64,000 nt of DNA, taken from Apoderus coryli. Its lineage: Eukaryota > Arthropoda > Insecta > Coleoptera > Attelabidae. The notes beneath the pieces were generated by a model, which had not been told where the DNA came from, ran no database searches, and worked only from the letters and a program-made list of their open reading frames with translations. Every line of letters begins with the position of its first letter. Within the stretch, counting starts at the first letter, position 1. Below are positions 49,401 to 60,780 of this stretch, in pieces. Both the position numbers and the translations under genes were made by a program. The stretch is taken from NCBI GenBank assembly GCA_911728435.2, contig OU452211.1:2666001-2730000 (forward strand), written 5' to 3'.

Positions 49401-52400
49401 CAAAACATTTAATATTTCAAGTTTTTTATGTGAATTTTTAGATGGCCCTTCGAGCTGAATTAAAGTACTTTACAAAATCAGTTTATTCCTAAACATTTAA
49501 TATTTCAAGTTTTTTATTTAAATTTTTAGATGGCCCTTCGAGCTGTAGGAAAGTACTTTACAAAATTAGTTTATTCCAAAACATTTATTAATATTTCAAG
49601 CTTTTATTTAACTTTTTTCTTTGGACCTTCGAGCTCTAGGAAAGTACTTTACAAAATTAATTTATTCGAAGACTTTGTTTAATATTTAAAGTTTTTTTAT
49701 TTCGATTTTCAGTACTTTACAAAATTAGTTTATTCCAAAACATTTACTAATATTTCAAGCTTTTATTTAAGTTTTTAATTGGCCCTTCGAGCTGTAGGAA
49801 AGTACCTCACAAAATTAGTTTATTCCGAAACATTAATATTTCAAGCTTTTAGTTAAATTTTTAATTGGCCCTTCGAGCTGAATACTTTTCAATCAACCTA
49901 TATATTTCCTTCCATAATATCTGTAGGAGCAAAGGGATTTAAACACTGCTGCTAAAAGGCATCCTAAACTGTTTTCAATATGATTATATTTAAATTCCTT
50001 TGGGAGTAAGAGATTGCAGAATTGCGCTATTAATTATTTTTATACCACATGGTCCTTCGAGCTTTGACAAATTTTTGGAGCTTGAAGTAAAAACAGGGTG
50101 GAAAAAAATGACGGTATTAATATTGGTCGTTTTGTTGCAGGTGGATGATGAAAGCGATGAGAGCGATGGCGATGATCGTGATGATGGGCAATTTGGCGAT
50201 GTAGGCACGAATAATGATGATCAACCTGGACCTAGCGGTGTTGGCAAAGATGGCAGCGAAATACCGTGAGTAATCTTTTTTCGAGTTTTATTTCAATCCA
50301 AAACATTTGAAACGTCTGAGTAAATTAAAACAGTGGAGCACCACTAACAAGGACCCGTCGTAACGCCGCTGTTAAGGCTCAAATTAATCTAGCCCCCGAA
50401 TCTGGTAATGTGTAACCGATTGCCAAGGTAAGAACACACCTTGGCAATCGGCTGCGCATTATCAGACGGGGGTAGTGCAGCCACCACTAACAAGGACCCG
50501 TCGTAACGCCGCTGTTAAGGCTCAAATTAATCTAGCCCCCGAATCTGGTAATGTGGAACCGATTGCCAAGGTGCGTTCTTACCTTGGCAATCGGTTCCAC
50601 ATTATCAGACGGGGGTAGTGCAGCCACCACTAACAAGGACCCGTCGTAACGCCGCTGTTAAGGCTCAAATTAAAACAGTGGAGCCACCACTAACAAGGAC
50701 CCGTCGTAAATTTTTTGTTGACCCTTCGAGCTGCAACCTGGAAAGTATAAGGTACTCTCCTGCAGTTTATTTCAATACTTTGATTAATATTTCAAGTTTT
50801 TTATTAAAATCTCACTGTATTTCTATCAGAGATACGTTAAGTTCACCCGTTATAAAATTTTAATCGCTGGTTTGAAGAATATTTTTTGATTGTTTTGTAA
50901 TTTATTTTCTTGTAGATTTGTTCATTTTATTTTTGTGTATTTTCAACGAAAAGGTAAGTGGCTATTCTTTTTTTACATATTTGCATTTGATTCAAACCAG
51001 CAACTTGTAATAATAATTTTAATCAGTATTTAAATTTTTTTTTTAATTAAAAAGTTTTTCTTTCTTTGTCAATTTTGTAACTTTTTTTTTTGTAATTTAC
51101 GGTTTTTTTCTAAATTTAATATTTTAAATAATATTTTTATAGTCATTTTTTTTTAAATTAATTTTTTATATTTAAAATTATTTTCTTTATCGCTTACCGT
51201 TTTTTATAAAAGTACATTCAGGCGGTTTTATTATATGGTAACAAACATATTTTGTATAAAATTGTTAAAAACTGCCTTAAATTAATAAAAGAAATATGTT
51301 TTTTGCCATATAATAATATTTTTAGTATAAGTTTTTATTACATTGTTGATTTATGGTGTTATTGTTGCTACTCATGCAATTGTATGAGTCATTTATTGTG
51401 ATAATTGGGCTTTTTCAATATTTTGAATGAGTCTTTTTTTTTTGTGCATGGGGATAGTTTCTCTTAAACTTTAATGTTTGTACTAGTTTGTGCTGACATC
51501 GATTTTTGGGATTTAATTAATTCATTAACAGAAAACAATTCTTCAATTATTTTCTGAAAAATAGTAATAAATATTCTCTAGATTTAAAATATTAAAAACA
51601 GTTTAATTAAACTTAGCAACACATTTTATTTGTTATTGTTCATAATTTTGACGCTTGAATGAATTTCCAATCTAATATAGAAGTTATTGTTTACTTTTTG
51701 TAATCAATTAATTTTGTATTAGTTTGGAATTACGTATTTCTTTTCAAGAAGAATTTATTAATAATGATAATTGTATAAAAATGATTCATGAAAAACTAAT
51801 AATTAGTAGAAGAATTTTGAACTTTTCTTTTTACTCCATTCTTGTCTCCGATTGTTGTTATCTGTATGCTTTGTTAACCATATTTTTGGTTGATTCTTAT
51901 TGATAACATTGATTTGGAGATGATTTTCTTCTGAAAAGTTCTATGTTGTTCTTTTGCTGAATTGATTTCTTATTGGTTTTTATTGTGTTGTTTTTATATG
52001 ATTGTCATTGTTAATTCTTGTCTTTTTATTATTAAATGTAGTGTTACATTTTTTGTTACTGAGTTATTTTTCTTAGTAACGTTTGTGTATGTTACAATTA
52101 ATATTGTTTTGTATATTTTTTTCGCGTTATTTTATTTGTAATAATTAATCAAATGTGTTGTATTCGTTTTTTTAAACTTGTTTATCTATTGGGAATAATT
52201 TTTGATTTTTTATTAATGGTTATTCCTAATGGACTAAAATGAATATGTCAGATATATTTTTTATATTTGACGTGTAGAGTGATTATTTATTATTATTTTC
52301 TAAAAATTTTGAAATTTGTTTTTCTTGTTTTAATCAGCATCAGAACGGAAAAATAGTTAAAATATTAAAAAATAATTTCAAAACAATGAAAAATAAAAAA

Positions 52401-55395
52401 TTATAACAATGAAAATATACAATATATTTTTGTTGTATATTTTATTTGTTATTATTTTGATTTTTATGTTATTTAAATTGAATGTGTTTTTTTCAAGGAT
52501 TATATATCACAAAATAGTACAAATAGAATAAGAAAAAATAATAATTAAAGTAACAACATTTTTTAGAAACTGATAAAGAATTTTGAAGAAGTAGTTGAAT
52601 TATGTACAGGGTGATTCAAAAAGTTCTTTATGAGTATTATTTGTTGAATTCAACAGTTACACAAGGGTTATTTAAAAGGTTTTTCTGAATATTGCATGAC
52701 AATACGGGAGATATTAAATGAAGTACTTGAATCCTAGAAATAGGAATGAACCACTGGTTACATACAGGGTGCTTAAACAAACTTTATGTGAACTGTTTTG
52801 TGTCATGGAGTAGTATTAAGATTATTATGAAGTGGGGGGTTGTTATAAGAATGATACGGGGGCATTTAGATGACTATGCGAAGATAATATAAATAAATAA
52901 TTATATACGGGGTCATTAAAGAAAGCTGATGAAGTATTTAACTTTATTTGGGGTTGTGAATTGATACAGGGGATATTTGAAATAACATGATGATAAAGGG
53001 GATATAGTGCGGTAACATTATTAATAAATACATAATATATTCGAGGGTAGTTGTAAGTAAGGCTTTATTAATGCCATTATTAAAATAGAATAAGGGGATA
53101 TAAATGTACTGAAATGGTACGTTAGATAAAAGTAATAGGTAGGGGGTAGGTTACAGTTTAAGGAATAAGATTTACCAGGGATATTAGAAAGTGGTTATAT
53201 ATAATAAATACATGCATGTATTCGGGGTAGATTTAAGTTACGGTTAATAAGTAATAGGGGTGTTTTGAAAATAATTGGAAATAATAGAAAAATGTCAGCT
53301 GACCAAAAAGAGGGTTAATAATAAATAGGGAAACGATATAAATAACGCGTTTAAAAATAATAGTTCAATAAAAAACCTAAATAATATAAATAAAAATAAA
53401 TAAAAAATAAAGCTAAACAAAATATTACGGTTACATATATGTTTGGTACAATGATTAATTTTATTTTTTTGCAAGTTAATAATTATTATTTTTAAGATAA
53501 TATTATTAATTTTGTAAATATTGGCACTTGATGGTGTATTTAATTAATCTTTGTATCATTCATATGCTTTCTAATAATCCTGTCCGGTTTCCCCAATATT
53601 CCGATCCCAATAATAGAAAAAAAAAAAAGATTTTGGTAGGAGAAAGGGTTTTCAAGGCGATATGGGACAAGGCGATTCCAATCATGGGTTCTGGAACGTG
53701 CAGAGGGACCTCACCACCAACAACAACGTTCATTCGGTCAGTCAATCAATCCATAGTTGAAGATTTTTTGAAATTTTTATTTATTAAAATGGACTAACAC
53801 GGATGGATGTGTACTAGTCAGCCAATAAATTGTTGTTTTGGAAAGGCGCGTTTGATTTCCATATCTTTTTTAAAGTCAGGAATATAGGGAGAAAGCTATT
53901 TGGAGATTTTTTTTTGGGCATAATCGTGTTGTGATACTTTCGAGTTTTAAAAAGTCATTAAATGGGGGGGATATTATGTACGACTTTCTCACTATATTTT
54001 TGTCTAATATTACGTTAGCATTAAAGGAAAAGCAAGAGTTCTTAATGAGATTTTAAGTCAACTTTCTGGAGGTTATTTATTTTTTTTTTTACTTAATTTT
54101 TTTTAAATTTTCTGATCAGTAATATTAAAATATCGTTAGGTTCTAAATTGTTTTTTCAAAATATAATTCATACACACTATACAAGGTGTCCACAGATAAA
54201 CGAAGACAGCAGATTTGAGGGATGATTTAATGGCGTTTCTCCATATACCGGGCATTTCATAATGTGGGACGGACTTGCAGAAGTGATAGGACCTCTTTTT
54301 GTCTGAGATACAGGGTGTCCAAGTTTTATTTTTCTCCAAGAATTTATAAATCAGTAAATTAAACAATTAGTTTTTGACATTTTAATCTGTAATAGAATTT
54401 TTTGTTTAATACACTTTCTCACTTTCTTAGCACCTTGAGACCCTGTATCTCAGACACAAGGAAGGGGGTTTTCGTTATTTTTTTTTTATTTTTTAAACCT
54501 AACCATTCATGACAAGGCAACTTTTTTTTTGTCTAGGGTAGTGAAACTTTTTGATTCTCTTATTATAAATCACAAAAAGTCTAAGATGAAAATAGTTAGA
54601 TAGAAAATATTACGGCGAACCTGCATGGAATCATCTGCCGTCTTTGGTCGTTCATTTTCTGGACACCTTGGTTAATCTGACTCAATAGGAAATATTTCGT
54701 ATGCACAAAAATAAATTACTTGAAGCACGTGTTTTGCACCAGAAATAAACCTTCCTTTTTGACTGACCATGTATATGAAATATTTCTCTATTACAAGTGT
54801 TTTGCAAAAAAAAAAATATGCTGGATACTCTCCTGGGTTATGGTACATTGGCGATTAAGAGTTTGTGCAGGTACGTATTTATTTTATTTTTTTTGCCCGT
54901 TCTTAAATGAAATGAAAAAACTGAAGTTTGCGACCGCGCAAATATGTATTTTTGGTAAAGGTGAATTTTTTTAGCACCCGTCGTGCTTGTTGCGACATTT
55001 GCGGTAAACTCTTCACTACTGGCAGTCATCTAATTCGACACAAAAGAGAAGTCCATACATCTATCAAAACTAAGTGCACATACGACAATTGTCACAACTT
55101 CTTTAAATCAGCAACAGCATTAAAGTTACATTTACAGAATATTCACGGTACGATGAGACCTGAATACACTTGCGACAAGTGTCGCAAAGTATATCATCAC
55201 AAAATGTCGTTTTACAGACATTGTCGTGCACATAAAGTTTCATCACGAGTTTTCCAATGTACTTTGTGTAAAGTTCGGTTTAAGTCGCGAACGACTTTAG
55301 TGAACCATTTGAAAACTCATACTGGTGAAAAGAGATTTAAAATAATAAATAATAGTTCAATAAAAAACCTAAATAATAAAATAAATAAAAAATAA
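46440..55395 (+). CDS. ZAD-C2H2 zinc-finger protein
   Basis: Five exons (46440-46595, 46854-47081, 47148-47447, 50141-50265, 54975-55395) join to 409 residues. The N-terminal ZAD has its four zinc cysteines (CRLCL; CDGCL) and mediates dimerisation in insect transcription factors. A linker of three 20-residue repeats (TRTRRNAAVKAQNK core) and acidic runs follows. The last exon holds four C2H2 fingers: CDICGKLF...H, CTYDNCHNFF...H, CDKCRKVY...H, CTLCKVRF...H, ending THTGEKRFK. That linker normally leads into another finger; instead the frame runs into an AT-rich segment duplicated from intron 4 and stops after 18 low-complexity residues. The finger array may be truncated. Introns 3 (2.7 kb) and 4 (4.7 kb) are filled with repeats. 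Confidence 0.85.
47208..47387 (+). repeat. Coding tandem repeat, three 60-bp units in ZAD exon 3
   Basis: Three nearly identical 60-bp units encode TVEPPLTRTRRNAAVKAQNK-type repeats, basic and RTRR-rich. Further copies of the unit are found in the next intron but one, at 50330-50710. Confidence 0.95.
47610..49880. repeat. Intronic minisatellite with higher-order structure (89-bp monomers, 535-bp super-unit)
   Basis: Each monomer contains GGCCCTTCGAGCTG, an AAGTACTTTACAAAAT-type segment and a T-rich stretch. A distinctive monomer (GCTGCAACCTGGAAAGTATA) recurs at about 47839, 48374 and 48909, exactly 535 bp apart, i.e. six monomers of about 89 bp per super-unit. Later monomers (49.3-49.9 kb) are more irregular. 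Confidence 0.93.
50330..50810. repeat. Scrambled, partly palindromic copies of ZAD exon 3 and its splice donor
   Basis: Directly after exon 4 lie units made of the exon 3 repeat (CCACTAACAAGGACCCGTCG), the exon 3 end (AACCGATTGCCAAGGT) and then an inverted copy of that end, so each unit contains a hairpin with arms of about 24 bp. Two consecutive unit starts (GTAGTGCAGCCACC) are 143 bp apart. The last copy runs without a break into an intron 3 minisatellite monomer at 50710. Confidence 0.92.
50820..53340. other. ZAD intron 4, strand-biased AT-rich DNA
   Basis: The part from 50.9 to 52.5 kb is strongly T-rich on the plus strand. From 52.6 to 53.3 kb, G-runs of the form ATACGGGG or ACAGGGG recur every 40-100 bp on the same strand. 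No exon was recognised. Confidence 0.5.
53353..53700. repeat. Source copy of a segment duplicated at 55341-55513
   Basis: AATAGTTCAATAAAAAACCT to TTAATTTTATTTTTTTG (to about 53471) and GGTAGGAGAAAGGGTTTTCA to CATGGGTT (53634-53693) occur again at 55341-55513 without the roughly 160 bp between them. Confidence 0.9.
54180..54672. mobile_element. Short inverted-repeat element (MITE) in ZAD intron 4
   Basis: The left end CAAGGTGTCCACAGATAAAC matches the complement of the right end (CATTTTCTGGACACCTTG) and continues to AGACAGCAGATT. Inside, a second opposed pair is present: GAGATACAGGGTGTCCAAG at about 54304 and GAGACCCTGTATCTCAGACA at about 54438. No transposase frame. Confidence 0.75.
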
Positions 55396-55513
55396 AGCTA
55401 AACAAAATATTACGGTTACGTATATGTTTGGTACAATGATTAATTTTATTTTTTTGGTAGGAGAAAGCGTTTTCAAGGCGATATGGGACAAGGCGATTCC
55501 AGTCATGGGTTTT
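55341..55513. repeat. Duplicated segment at the ZNF/odorant-receptor junction
   Basis: This copy of 53353-53693 lacks the middle part. It begins just inside the last codons of the ZNF frame, supplies its stop codon, and ends near 55513, where the missing 3' exons of the odorant receptor would be expected. Confidence 0.88.
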
Positions 55514-55718
55514 GAGTGTCGCAAAATCTAGCCTCAAAAATTCTTTCACATGAGGACTTCCAATATAGTATTTTGAGCTTTAGCAAAATCGTTACAAACT
55601 TTCTTAATTCAAACAGATTCGGAAATTTTACTTTGGACAGTGTGCAAGTGGCAAAAAAGGTTTTTTTTTTTAAATTTTATATGCGACAGGGGCGTATCGA
55701 AAATAACAAATAACTTAC

Positions 55719-58700
55719 AAACACTGCCATATATAGTAAACTAGTAATTAAAATTGTTCCCATCAAAATTTGCAAACCCAATGGTATATAAAAATATTCG
55801 ACCATTAATTTTCCAAATCTAGAAAGAAAAATATAACAAAATCTATGGAGATATCAACATTTCAACTCACCTCTTCAATTTTATGTGATGCCTTACACAT
55901 TTCCTCAACACATTTCGCACACGTAACTGATAGTCAAGATCTTCGATAGCATTTTCATCAACGTTTACGGAATTGATGGCATTTCTCAATTCCCAATCGA
56001 TTAGAATAATCTGGATTTGCATATGAGTGACATAATACATGACGTTCAAAGCATATAAACAACAATAATACCCCATTAGAAGCAATCGGAACGAGATTAA
56101 GATGAGCAACGCCACGTTAACAAGCTGAGGTAACGAAACCATTTTTAGTAACGTTACTGTTATCACTAAATTGTTATCAGAGTTTATTCCTCGGTAGGGT
56201 GAGTAAAACAATGGCGAGGAGAACATACAGAAACCACACAAAGCTACAATGCATTTGGTTTTCTTTAGCAATTTCGCCACATCTGCTTGAGCTGCATTGC
56301 AGGCGTTTCGTGGATTCCAGAAGTTCTTATCGATATATTCGCAATGTCTTTTCAAAGTATTCTGCTTCAGGGCCAGTGGAATTAGATTAAGTAGTGACTA
56401 AAAAAAATAATTCAAAAATCATTGAAGATTGGATTGACTCCAGACTTCAACCCCGGATTTTTTCCTGTAGGGTCCCATCGATTTTATTTGTGGACGAGGA
56501 AATAACGAGTAGGGGCATAGGAAAGAATGGCACCAATTGATTACTTCTGAAGATATTCATAAATAAAAAAACCTAGAGGGTGCATTTCCTTTTTGATTGA
56601 TTTATTTTCTGATTTTATATGAGGAAATATCACAATCAGTTCACTTTTTCTGATCTACAAGGTGGCTTTACAATATCTTCTCTACGACATCTTGATTTTT
56701 TTGGCACAGAATGAATTTTCTTTTTTTAAATGCGGACCTGGATTCTTTATTATTTTAAATTGACGCAAATGATCAATTGTTTCGGTTTTAATTAATTTTT
56801 AACAAAAAATATGCTTTTTTATTTTCCTGTATACAGGGTGTCCTACGGTGGCAACCCATTAGATTATTTCAGAAACTACTTCGAATTGAAGTTTGTAAAT
56901 TTCAGTGTCTATATTGTCAAATATGCTCTACTCAAATAATATAATAGCAACGGCATAGCACTTCCGGTTATACCGGAAGTTGATGGCAACTTTGTTATTT
57001 TAAATGGAACACCCTATATATTATTACATTTTTGGATTCTAAATAAGATTTCAGACATATTTCATGTATCATGTCCTATACCTAACGTCAGTCATTTTTG
57101 ACTTATATTCTTGATATAATATATATATAGTCAAAAACGACAGTTTAGGGCTCCATAAGAATTCCGTTTTTTCTATGTAAATCAGTATTTAATAATTATT
57201 TTGCAGGTATTTTCTTATCAGGGGGGATCTTCTTTTCCAAACTGACAAGACATTTTCTGATTAGTTTATACAGGGTGGTCAAAAAATTATATTGAAAACG
57301 GTTCAAGAAAAACAGTTGAAAGTCAATTTTTTCAAATGGAATGGGTATATTATTATTATTTTATCTTCCTTAGCATTAAAAAATAATGCAATTTGGTAAT
57401 AGGTTATCATTTTCTAAAATGCATAGTTTTCGAAATATCGTCATTTTAAATTTTTCTGCAGCGCCTACCGTTGTCTCTCTGGAAGCTAGCTAATTAATTT
57501 AGTTAAGACTAAATTAAATTAGTTTTATTTAAGAATTTCTTAATTTCTTGGTGTTTTAGGTTCTCAAAAAACAAAACATTCTAATTACGCATCCATGGAA
57601 AACAGGTGGCTCAAAAATTTAAAATCATTTCCAACTGCAACAGAAAAATTTTAAATTAGTTTTGTTATCGTTAGTTGATTAATTTTTTTTAGTTGAAAAT
57701 TTATTTAGTTTAATCTTCTGTTCATTTCTGCTGTATTATTTCAAATTTTAGTCTTAGTTCGTTGTAATGCTTGATTTGTATACCTCCCAACCTGCTCTAA
57801 ATGATTTCTCAAAATTCTTCCTAATTTCTCTAGTCATCGTTAGCAAATGGGGGTTTCTCTCGTTAAATACTCTACAGGTGATATTAATCACTTTATTTTA
57901 TTCTCCATGAATTAATAATAAATTTATAATATCAATAAGTATTTTTCATTTTTATTAATTTGACGTTTAGTTTGACGTTCAAATTACAATAATTTCATGG
58001 CTAACTAAATTAATTAGACAACGGTAGGCGCTGCAGGAAAATTTAAAATGACGATATTTCGAAAACTATGCATTTTAGAAAATGATAACCTATAACAAAA
58101 TTGCATTATTTTTTAATGCTAAGGAAGATAAAATAATAATAATATACCCATTCCATTTGAAAAAATTGACTTTCAACTGTTTTTCTTAAACTGTTTTCAA
58201 TATAATTTTTTGTCCACCCTGTATAAACGAATCAGAAAATGTCTTGTCAGTTCGAAAAAGAAGATCTCACTTGAGAAGAAAATACCTGCAAAATAATTAT
58301 TAAATACTGCTTTACAAGGAAAAAACGGAATTCTTATGGAGCCCTAAATTGTCCATTTTGACATAAATCTTGATATAAGTCAAAAACGACTGACGTTAGG
58401 TATAGGACATGATACATAAAATATCTCTGAAATCTTATTTAGAATCCAAAAATGTAATAATATATAGGGTGTTCCATTTAAAATAACAAAGTTGCCATCA
58501 ACTTCCGGTATAACCGGAAGTGCTGTGCCGTTGCTATTATATTATTTGAGTAGAGCATATTTGACAATATAGACACTGAAATTTACAAACTTCAATTCGA
58601 AGTAGTTTCTGAAATAATCTAATGGGTTGCCACCGTAGGACATCCTGTATATTTCAACATGTAAACTGTATTTTTGAAAATTGAATTAAATTAATTAAAA

Positions 58701-59268
58701 CCGAAACAATTATCTATATTTTGTAAAAAAAAAAGGTTGAAATCGGATTATGGAAGAAAAACTTATAATATATTAAATTTGATGTAAATTTTGATTGTCC
58801 CGAATTTAATATCGGTATGGATGTAGGGGTCTAGCTCGCATCTATTTATTCCATTGTTTCTAAATATTTAGAAAAATTGTTGAAGGATAATTCTAGGCTC
58901 GTATCGCTTCAGTTTTCATAATAAAAATTATAAAATTTAAATAAATATTTAATACTAAATATTTTCTATTCTGTTGCCTGTAAAATAAATAAGCCTATTT
59001 TTCCTGTAGGAAATTTTTAGCACAAATAAAAAAAACTTACAAAAAACATCGTGAAGAATACTGGTGAATATTTTATAATTAATTTGAAGTCTCTATCGTA
59101 CGTTAAATAGGCCAGTTGAATTGATACTTGCAAAAAAGCATCCACCGCAGAAATGAAAGTAATCATACAAGCCCATTTACTGCTTATAATATTTGTTAAC
59201 AAAATTCGTAGAAACCATAAGGGATCATCTGAAAACCATATCAACTTTTGGATGTCGAACAAATTCAT
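55719..59268 (-). pseudogene. Odorant receptor (7tm_6), 3' end missing
   Basis: Three minus-strand exons join in frame: 59268-59041, 56397-55871 and 55818-55719, giving 285 residues. The start MNLFDIQKLIWFSDDPLW and the helices ISSKWACMITFISAVDAFL, KTKCIVALCGFCMF, LPQLVNVALLILISF and GLQILMGTILITSLLYMAVF fit an insect odorant receptor, a ligand-gated channel subunit working with Orco. The family is usually 380-400 residues. The final exons with the last helices and conserved C-terminus were not found downstream of the donor at 55718, where a duplicated segment from the ZNF intron lies. It is therefore called a truncated gene; an exon outside my recognition cannot be excluded. No internal stop breaks the three exons. 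Confidence 0.7.
56831..58650. mobile_element. Foldback element, 0.64-kb inverted arms, in the receptor intron
   Basis: The left arm (56832-57476) starts TACAGGGTGTCCTACGGTGG and the right arm (58016-58649) ends with its complement; the loop is 539 bp. Each arm also holds a second element-like end (TATACAGGGTGGTC at about 57269; its complement at about 58213-58226), so one inverted-repeat unit sits inside another. A short palindrome ACTTCCGGTTATACCGGAAG lies in each arm. No coding frame. Confidence 0.92.
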
Positions 59269-60435
59269 CTTAACTGATTGTTGGTTTAGGGCAAAACTAA
59301 GAAACTCACTCACATTCCTCAAATTACCCACCAGCTAGTGTCGTCAAATATTTACAAAGCCTTTTCTTATTATTGAGCCTCTAACTATAGAGCTTAAATT
59401 AATTTACATTTGTCATTAGCATATTAGAAACCTATTTATTATAGGACTGATGTAGGCAACATATAATTTTATATTTTAAACCACCTTTAATTGAAAATTA
59501 ATAAATAGACAAACATTAACTAGATACAGGGTGACCCAAGGTAAAGTCCAGTCTCTATATCAATAAAACACTTAAGTATTTTCTGTTTTATAGAAAAAAC
59601 TACATAATACATTTTTATTAATTATTTTCTATAAACAATTTTCCACCCACAGTAATACTTACGTACATATAAAATTCCCGACAATAATACCATTTGAAAA
59701 TGAATAAATAAAAAATACAATTTGCATTTAATTATTGTTTTGGGTACCTATTTTAAATTATTATTCACCATATTATTTGTCATTTCAAACAATAGTTAAT
59801 ATTCTATAATTAATTTGGTTAATTAAAATGGAAACATATAATTGACCCTTATCGAATAACAATTATTGCTGTAATTTAAATTAAAATCAATAAAATTGAT
59901 TTAAACAATAGTAAAATTATCAAATATGTTTTAAAAAAATTATATTTACTTAAAGATACATTTTTTCCTCCTAGAGATGCTGAAAAAACCAAAAAAAAAA
60001 AATTATTAGCGAATTAAGATATTTGATTTCTCGGAAAATAGTCATTAGAATATTTTGAAAATTCAGAATTATATTAATTTGGAAGTAGGAAATACGGGAA
60101 AAATATTTTCAATAAAGTGGTACTTCCGGTTATAGCTGAAGTAACCCTCTACTCGCTTATTTTGATTGGTACACCCTATATAATATTGCATTTTCAGATT
60201 GTACTTAACATTTTAAATATTTTTCATGGACAATGACTGTACTTAACTCAAACCGTTTTTGAGATATTTCGATTTTTCTGTCAAAAATGACGTTTGCAGA
60301 CCAAGTAAATTTTTTAATTTAATTGGATGTGTCTAATGTTTAGATATTTATTAATACAAAGTGACCCAATAAAAATAAAGTAAAAAAAAAAACCATTAAG
60401 AGTTATTTTTTTGACAGATTGATCTCTTCACTTAC
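59269..60435. other. AT-rich DNA with a single foldback-arm relic (about 60110-60200)
   Basis: ACTTCCGGTTATAGCTGAAG followed by ACACCCTATATAATATTGCA at 60121-60190 matches a piece of the foldback arm. A GATACAGGGTGACCC motif lies at about 59524. No exon was recognised, though the 3' part of the Ig gene might be here. Confidence 0.5.
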
Positions 60436-60780
60436 CTGGATAATATACAGTTTTTTTCCTCACAGTATAATTGGCTTGTGAAATATGTAATTCACAACTA
60501 AATTCCTCAGGCCTCTCCAACTGAGGCAAATCATGCGATAAACGAATATCAAATAATCCATTTTTTGCTCGATCTACCACTATGCTTGAATTATTTAAGT
60601 CACTATAATAACAGACAAGAAATTATTATGAATTTTATTAAAACGTGTTAACCTACCTGTGATTTCCCATATGTAAGACCAAGTACGGCTCTGGAAACAC
60701 CCCCTCAGCATAACACACAACTTTCTCTCTCCCATCTTGTGCATTATACTCCTGCCGAAGTTCGAACCTTTTTTCTGGCA
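60436..60780 (-). CDS. Ig-domain protein, two internal exons (partial)
   Basis: Two minus-strand exons (60780-60657 and 60602-60436) join in phase. They encode one immunoglobulin-type domain: VVCYAEGVFPEPYLVLHMGN (first cysteine with the FP.P motif of C2-type domains), then GLFDIRLSH, EEFSCELHISQANYTVRKKT and VYYPG. The second cysteine sits in FSCEL. NHSS, NNSS and NYT are likely glycosylation sites, so a secreted or surface protein is expected. The look is that of the second Ig domain of beat/sidestep-type or CD80-C2-like insect proteins. I did not find the first exon (signal peptide, first Ig domain) or a 3' exon, so the gene may be incomplete or broken. Confidence 0.65.
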
